64,000 nt of DNA. Source: Treponema sp. UBA7590. GTDB taxonomy: Bacteria > Spirochaetota > Spirochaetia > Treponematales > Treponemataceae. The notes under the pieces were generated by a model. That model saw nothing but the letters and a program-made list of their open reading frames with translations. It searched no databases and was not told the DNA's origin. How positions within the stretch are numbered: position 1 is the stretch's first letter; each line of letters opens with the position of its first letter. The position numbers and the translations under genes were made by a program. The DNA is taken from NCBI GenBank assembly GCA_002478955.1, contig DLKK01000090.1, positions 59,562-123,561 on the forward strand. The letters are read 5' to 3'. Shown here in pieces: positions 62,138-64,000 of this stretch.

Positions 62138-62728
62138 TTAATCGGCAAAACCGTAGACAAAGGAATGAATAATCGTGTATAGATTTTTTTCCGTTGCCGC
62201 AAGCTCGTTCGCCGTAACTTTTTTTGCGACCGAGCAGATATTTGCCAAAAAGATTGTGCTGTAGATTTCCTCCTTGCCACGCATATTTCCAAATTCATTT
62301 GCAGAAAGCCTGAAAAAATCCAGCATAAGATTTTCAAGTTTTTCTGCGAATGGAAAAAATATCCTGAAAGATTCAGATTGTTTCGGTGAATTCAAAAGAT
62401 TTGTCCTGAGCCTAAAGTAATTTTCATTTTTGAGCGCAAAATCAATCTCAGCCTTTAAAATCTTAAGCAGTGACTCAAAAAACTTGTGCTCATAAATCGC
62501 TGCATTTTCCAGAACGGAAAGGTGCTCCGCCTCATTCTGCTGCACAATTGACTCCAAAAGTCCGGTTTTGCTCTTAAAATAATAATAAAGCGTAGGTTTT
62601 GTGATTCCGGATTTGTCAACAATTTCCTGGACGCCCACCGCATCAAAGCCCTTTTCCGCGAAAAGCCCAAGAGAAACTTCAAAAATGTGATTTTTAGTGG
62701 AATCCACCTGCAAATCTTCTGCCACCAT
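62138..62728 (-). CDS. TetR/AcrR-family transcriptional regulator
   Basis: 196 residues. N-terminal helix-turn-helix (~13-58): HIFEVSLGLFAEKGFDAVGVQEIVDKSGITKPTLYYYFKSK, cut here to its key parts GFDAVGV and YYYFKSK, typical of the family. C-terminal ligand/dimer domain (~60-196) without identifiable ligand. It likely represses itself: a palindrome TACCG-AA-CGGTA (62742-62753) abuts the -10. Its link to malQ is possible but unproven because no copy of this palindrome is seen before malQ. Predicted leaderless: TATAAT 7 bp before ATG. Confidence 0.88.
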   Translation of the reverse strand: MVAEDLQVDSTKNHIFEVSLGLFAEKGFDAVGVQEIVDKSGITKPTLYYYFKSKTGLLESIVQQNEAEHLSVLENAAIYEHKFFESLLKILKAEIDFALKNENYFRLRTNLLNSPKQSESFRIFFPFAEKLENLMLDFFRLSANEFGNMRGKEEIYSTIFLANICSVAKKVTANELAATEKNLYTIIHSFVYGFAD

Positions 62729-62735
62729 AAAACCA

Positions 62736-62753
62736 ATTATATACCGAACGGTA
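62736..62753 (-). promoter_or_regulatory. tetR promoter with operator palindrome
   Basis: -10 TATAAT (plus 62736-62741) 7 bp from the ATG; immediately upstream the inverted repeat TACCG-AA-CGGTA (62742-62753) fills the spacer, a common position for TetR self-repression. Confidence 0.68.
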
Positions 62754-62770
62754 GAAAAAGCAAGCGGAAA

Positions 62771-62797
62771 AAATAAAAAAAGGGGAAGTCTCCCCTT
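62771..62797 (-). terminator. Terminator of the radical SAM gene
   Basis: AAGGGGA (62780-62786) pairs with TCCCCTT (62791-62797); on the minus strand it is followed by a T-rich run. Confidence 0.85.
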
Positions 62798-62798
62798 A

Positions 62799-62883
62799 CG
62801 TCCGCACTTCGTTGCGTCCTATCCTCTCTGCGGGAACACCCCGCAACGCCCCGGTCAGCTCCTCGCTTAGCCAAACCTCCTGT
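62799..62883 (-). repeat. GC-rich dispersed repeat, family 2 copy 2
   Basis: Reverse complement contains GGGGCGTTGCGGGGTGTTCC; the stem GCGGG-AACAC-CCCGC (62830-62844) corresponds to ATGGGGC/GCCCCAT of copy 1 at 23288, with both sides changed together. Confidence 0.6.
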
Positions 62884-62888
62884 TTGGA

Positions 62889-63932
62889 TTATTTTAAAAA
62901 TCCATATTTCCAATGCCAGATTGGTTTTGCGAGTTTGTTTGAAAATGGCTGCTTTTTATTAAAATCTGGAAGCCAGCTTGTGTCATCAGAGAGTTCCTGG
63001 TAAAAAAGCGTTTCAAAATCGTAGGCTTCGATTAAATCCTTAAGGTCGCTGTCTTCCTGGCTGTTTACAAGTCGATTTTCTATTGAACTAAGCGCATATG
63101 CGCGTTTTTTCAGTTTCTGCTCATCCTCTTCAAAAGGAACTGGCGTATACTGATTCATCAGAGAAATTATCGCTTTTCCATCTGCGTGTTCTTTTAGCCA
63201 TTCAAGAACATCTGCTGTTTCCATGAATTTTCCCGGCATAAAAAGATGGCGGATTATTACTCCTTGCTGCATTTTTTCGCGCTTTTCACCTTTCTGGACT
63301 TTTTCGCCGTTTGCATCGGTGTATGCTTCTTTTGCTTTTTCTTCGGTTGTTTTTAGCGGAAAATTTTTCAGCATCCACAGAATCGCTTTTTCTGCGGTTT
63401 CCGGGTATTGCGCGGCAGCAAACAGTTTTGCGGCAAGATTTTTATCCAAAGTCTTAAAGTCTGGAAGCCAGATTTTTACAAAAGGCTTCAAAAGTTCCAG
63501 CATTTCAACATTTTCAAATGCAGAGGAATTCCAGCAAAATGGAATTGTGCAACCGGAATTTTGCGCAGCCTTAATAAATTCCGGTAGTTTTGGAATTGCA
63601 TGGCTTCCTGTCACAAGATTTATATTTTCCGCGCCTGAATCCTGAAGTTTTAGACAGATTTCGCAGAATTCTTCTTCTGAAACAATTTTTCCCATTCCAT
63701 CTTGTGAAATCTGATAATTCTGGCAAAATGCACATCGTAGAGTGCAACCTGTAAAAAAGATAGTTCCGCTTCCGCCGTGGACAGTTATCAGTGGCTCTTC
63801 CCCAAAATGAAGGCATGCTACCGCAATCCGGATTTCATCGGACTCTCCGCAGAATCCATATTTTTTTTGAGTTCGGTCTGCGTTGCATTTTCGTGGGCAT
63901 TGCCCACAGTTTGAATAATATTTTTCTGTCAT
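62889..63932 (-). CDS. PflA/PflX-like radical SAM protein
   Basis: 347 residues. N-terminal Cys cluster (CGQCPRKCNADRTQKKYGFCG, shown in part: CGQCPRKC) and then the radical SAM triad CTLRCAFCQ (CxxxCxxC, ~68-76) with SAM-binding GSHA region. Matches the pyruvate-formate-lyase-activase-like (PflX) family, whose substrate is often unknown. A Lys/Glu-rich insertion (~195-225) is atypical. Last gene in the window on this strand; a terminator follows. Confidence 0.83.
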   Translation of the reverse strand: MTEKYYSNCGQCPRKCNADRTQKKYGFCGESDEIRIAVACLHFGEEPLITVHGGSGTIFFTGCTLRCAFCQNYQISQDGMGKIVSEEEFCEICLKLQDSGAENINLVTGSHAIPKLPEFIKAAQNSGCTIPFCWNSSAFENVEMLELLKPFVKIWLPDFKTLDKNLAAKLFAAAQYPETAEKAILWMLKNFPLKTTEEKAKEAYTDANGEKVQKGEKREKMQQGVIIRHLFMPGKFMETADVLEWLKEHADGKAIISLMNQYTPVPFEEDEQKLKKRAYALSSIENRLVNSQEDSDLKDLIEAYDFETLFYQELSDDTSWLPDFNKKQPFSNKLAKPIWHWKYGFLK

Positions 63933-64000
63933 GATTTTTAAATTTCTACAAGATCGGATGTCGAGTTTTATAAATTGAACATAGAAATTGAATAAGCTAC
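63933..64000. other. Right edge, intergenic upstream of the radical SAM gene
   Basis: 68 bp of AT-rich sequence; I see no clear promoter or structure. Confidence 0.4.

Overview
The window is AT-rich, mostly core-type chromosomal DNA, and most likely comes from a Treponema-like spirochaete (inference). Pointers are an anti-sigma-28 FlgM gene, an NfnAB transhydrogenase, EAL/HDOD/GGDEF signalling proteins, several exported proteins without recognisable families, and a glycogen/alpha-glucan gene set. I see no prophage, insertion sequence, CRISPR array or rRNA. Genes lie on both strands in short operons, with convergent pairs often sharing a bidirectional hairpin terminator or even overlapping stop codons.

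Layout. 1-2.1 kb: edge of pyrK, a methyltransferase, pyrE. 2.2-6.1 kb: a degenerate-EAL/CBS/SpoIIE-phosphatase protein, an exported glucan-binding-module/tyrosine-phosphatase fusion, and a small stand-alone glucan-binding protein. 6.3-8.7 kb: nfnAB. 9-19.8 kb: GerMN protein, an exported unknown, proS, a DAACS transporter, an HDOD protein, a TrmH methyltransferase, an Fe-ADH, flgM and rsmI. 20-25.4 kb: glmS, tRNA-Ile2(CAT), fluC/crcB, a PfkB kinase, metK, nth. 25.4-33.4 kb: mscS, a four-gene MacAB/TolC-type export operon, a TraB-family protein, a TPR protein. 33.5-39.1 kb: an anchored unknown, a GatB-like/asparaginase-like fusion, a glycosidase-like protein. 39.2-46.5 kb: ppx-ppk1-OLD nuclease, then htpG. 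46.6-56.3 kb: a large TPR diguanylate cyclase, a phosphofructokinase with an FMN enzyme, two membrane proteins, a threonine-synthase-like gene. 56.4-63.9 kb: a large GH13 protein with malQ, a TetR regulator, and a PflA-like radical SAM protein.

How the genes fit together. One theme is storage polymers: alpha-glucan (GH13, MalQ, glycosidase-like protein, two glucan-binding-domain proteins) and polyphosphate (ppx, ppk1), next to glycolysis (pfk) and redox balancing (nfnAB). A second theme is second-messenger signalling: a diguanylate cyclase with an intact GGDEF and inhibitory site, and an EAL protein whose catalytic residues are altered and which looks like a sensor for a phosphatase.

Most unusual items: (1) three copies of a ~190-bp long-hairpin element whose arms differ between copies but keep pairing within each copy; (2) a GatB-like protein fused to an asparaginase domain, with key residues altered in both halves; (3) an exported glucan-binding/tyrosine-phosphatase fusion resembling the laforin/SEX4 design; (4) a threonine-synthase-like protein without the PLP lysine; (5) an OLD-family ATPase/TOPRIM nuclease placed 4 bp behind ppk1; (6) many genes with a -10 hexamer 6-9 bp before the start codon, predicting leaderless mRNAs.
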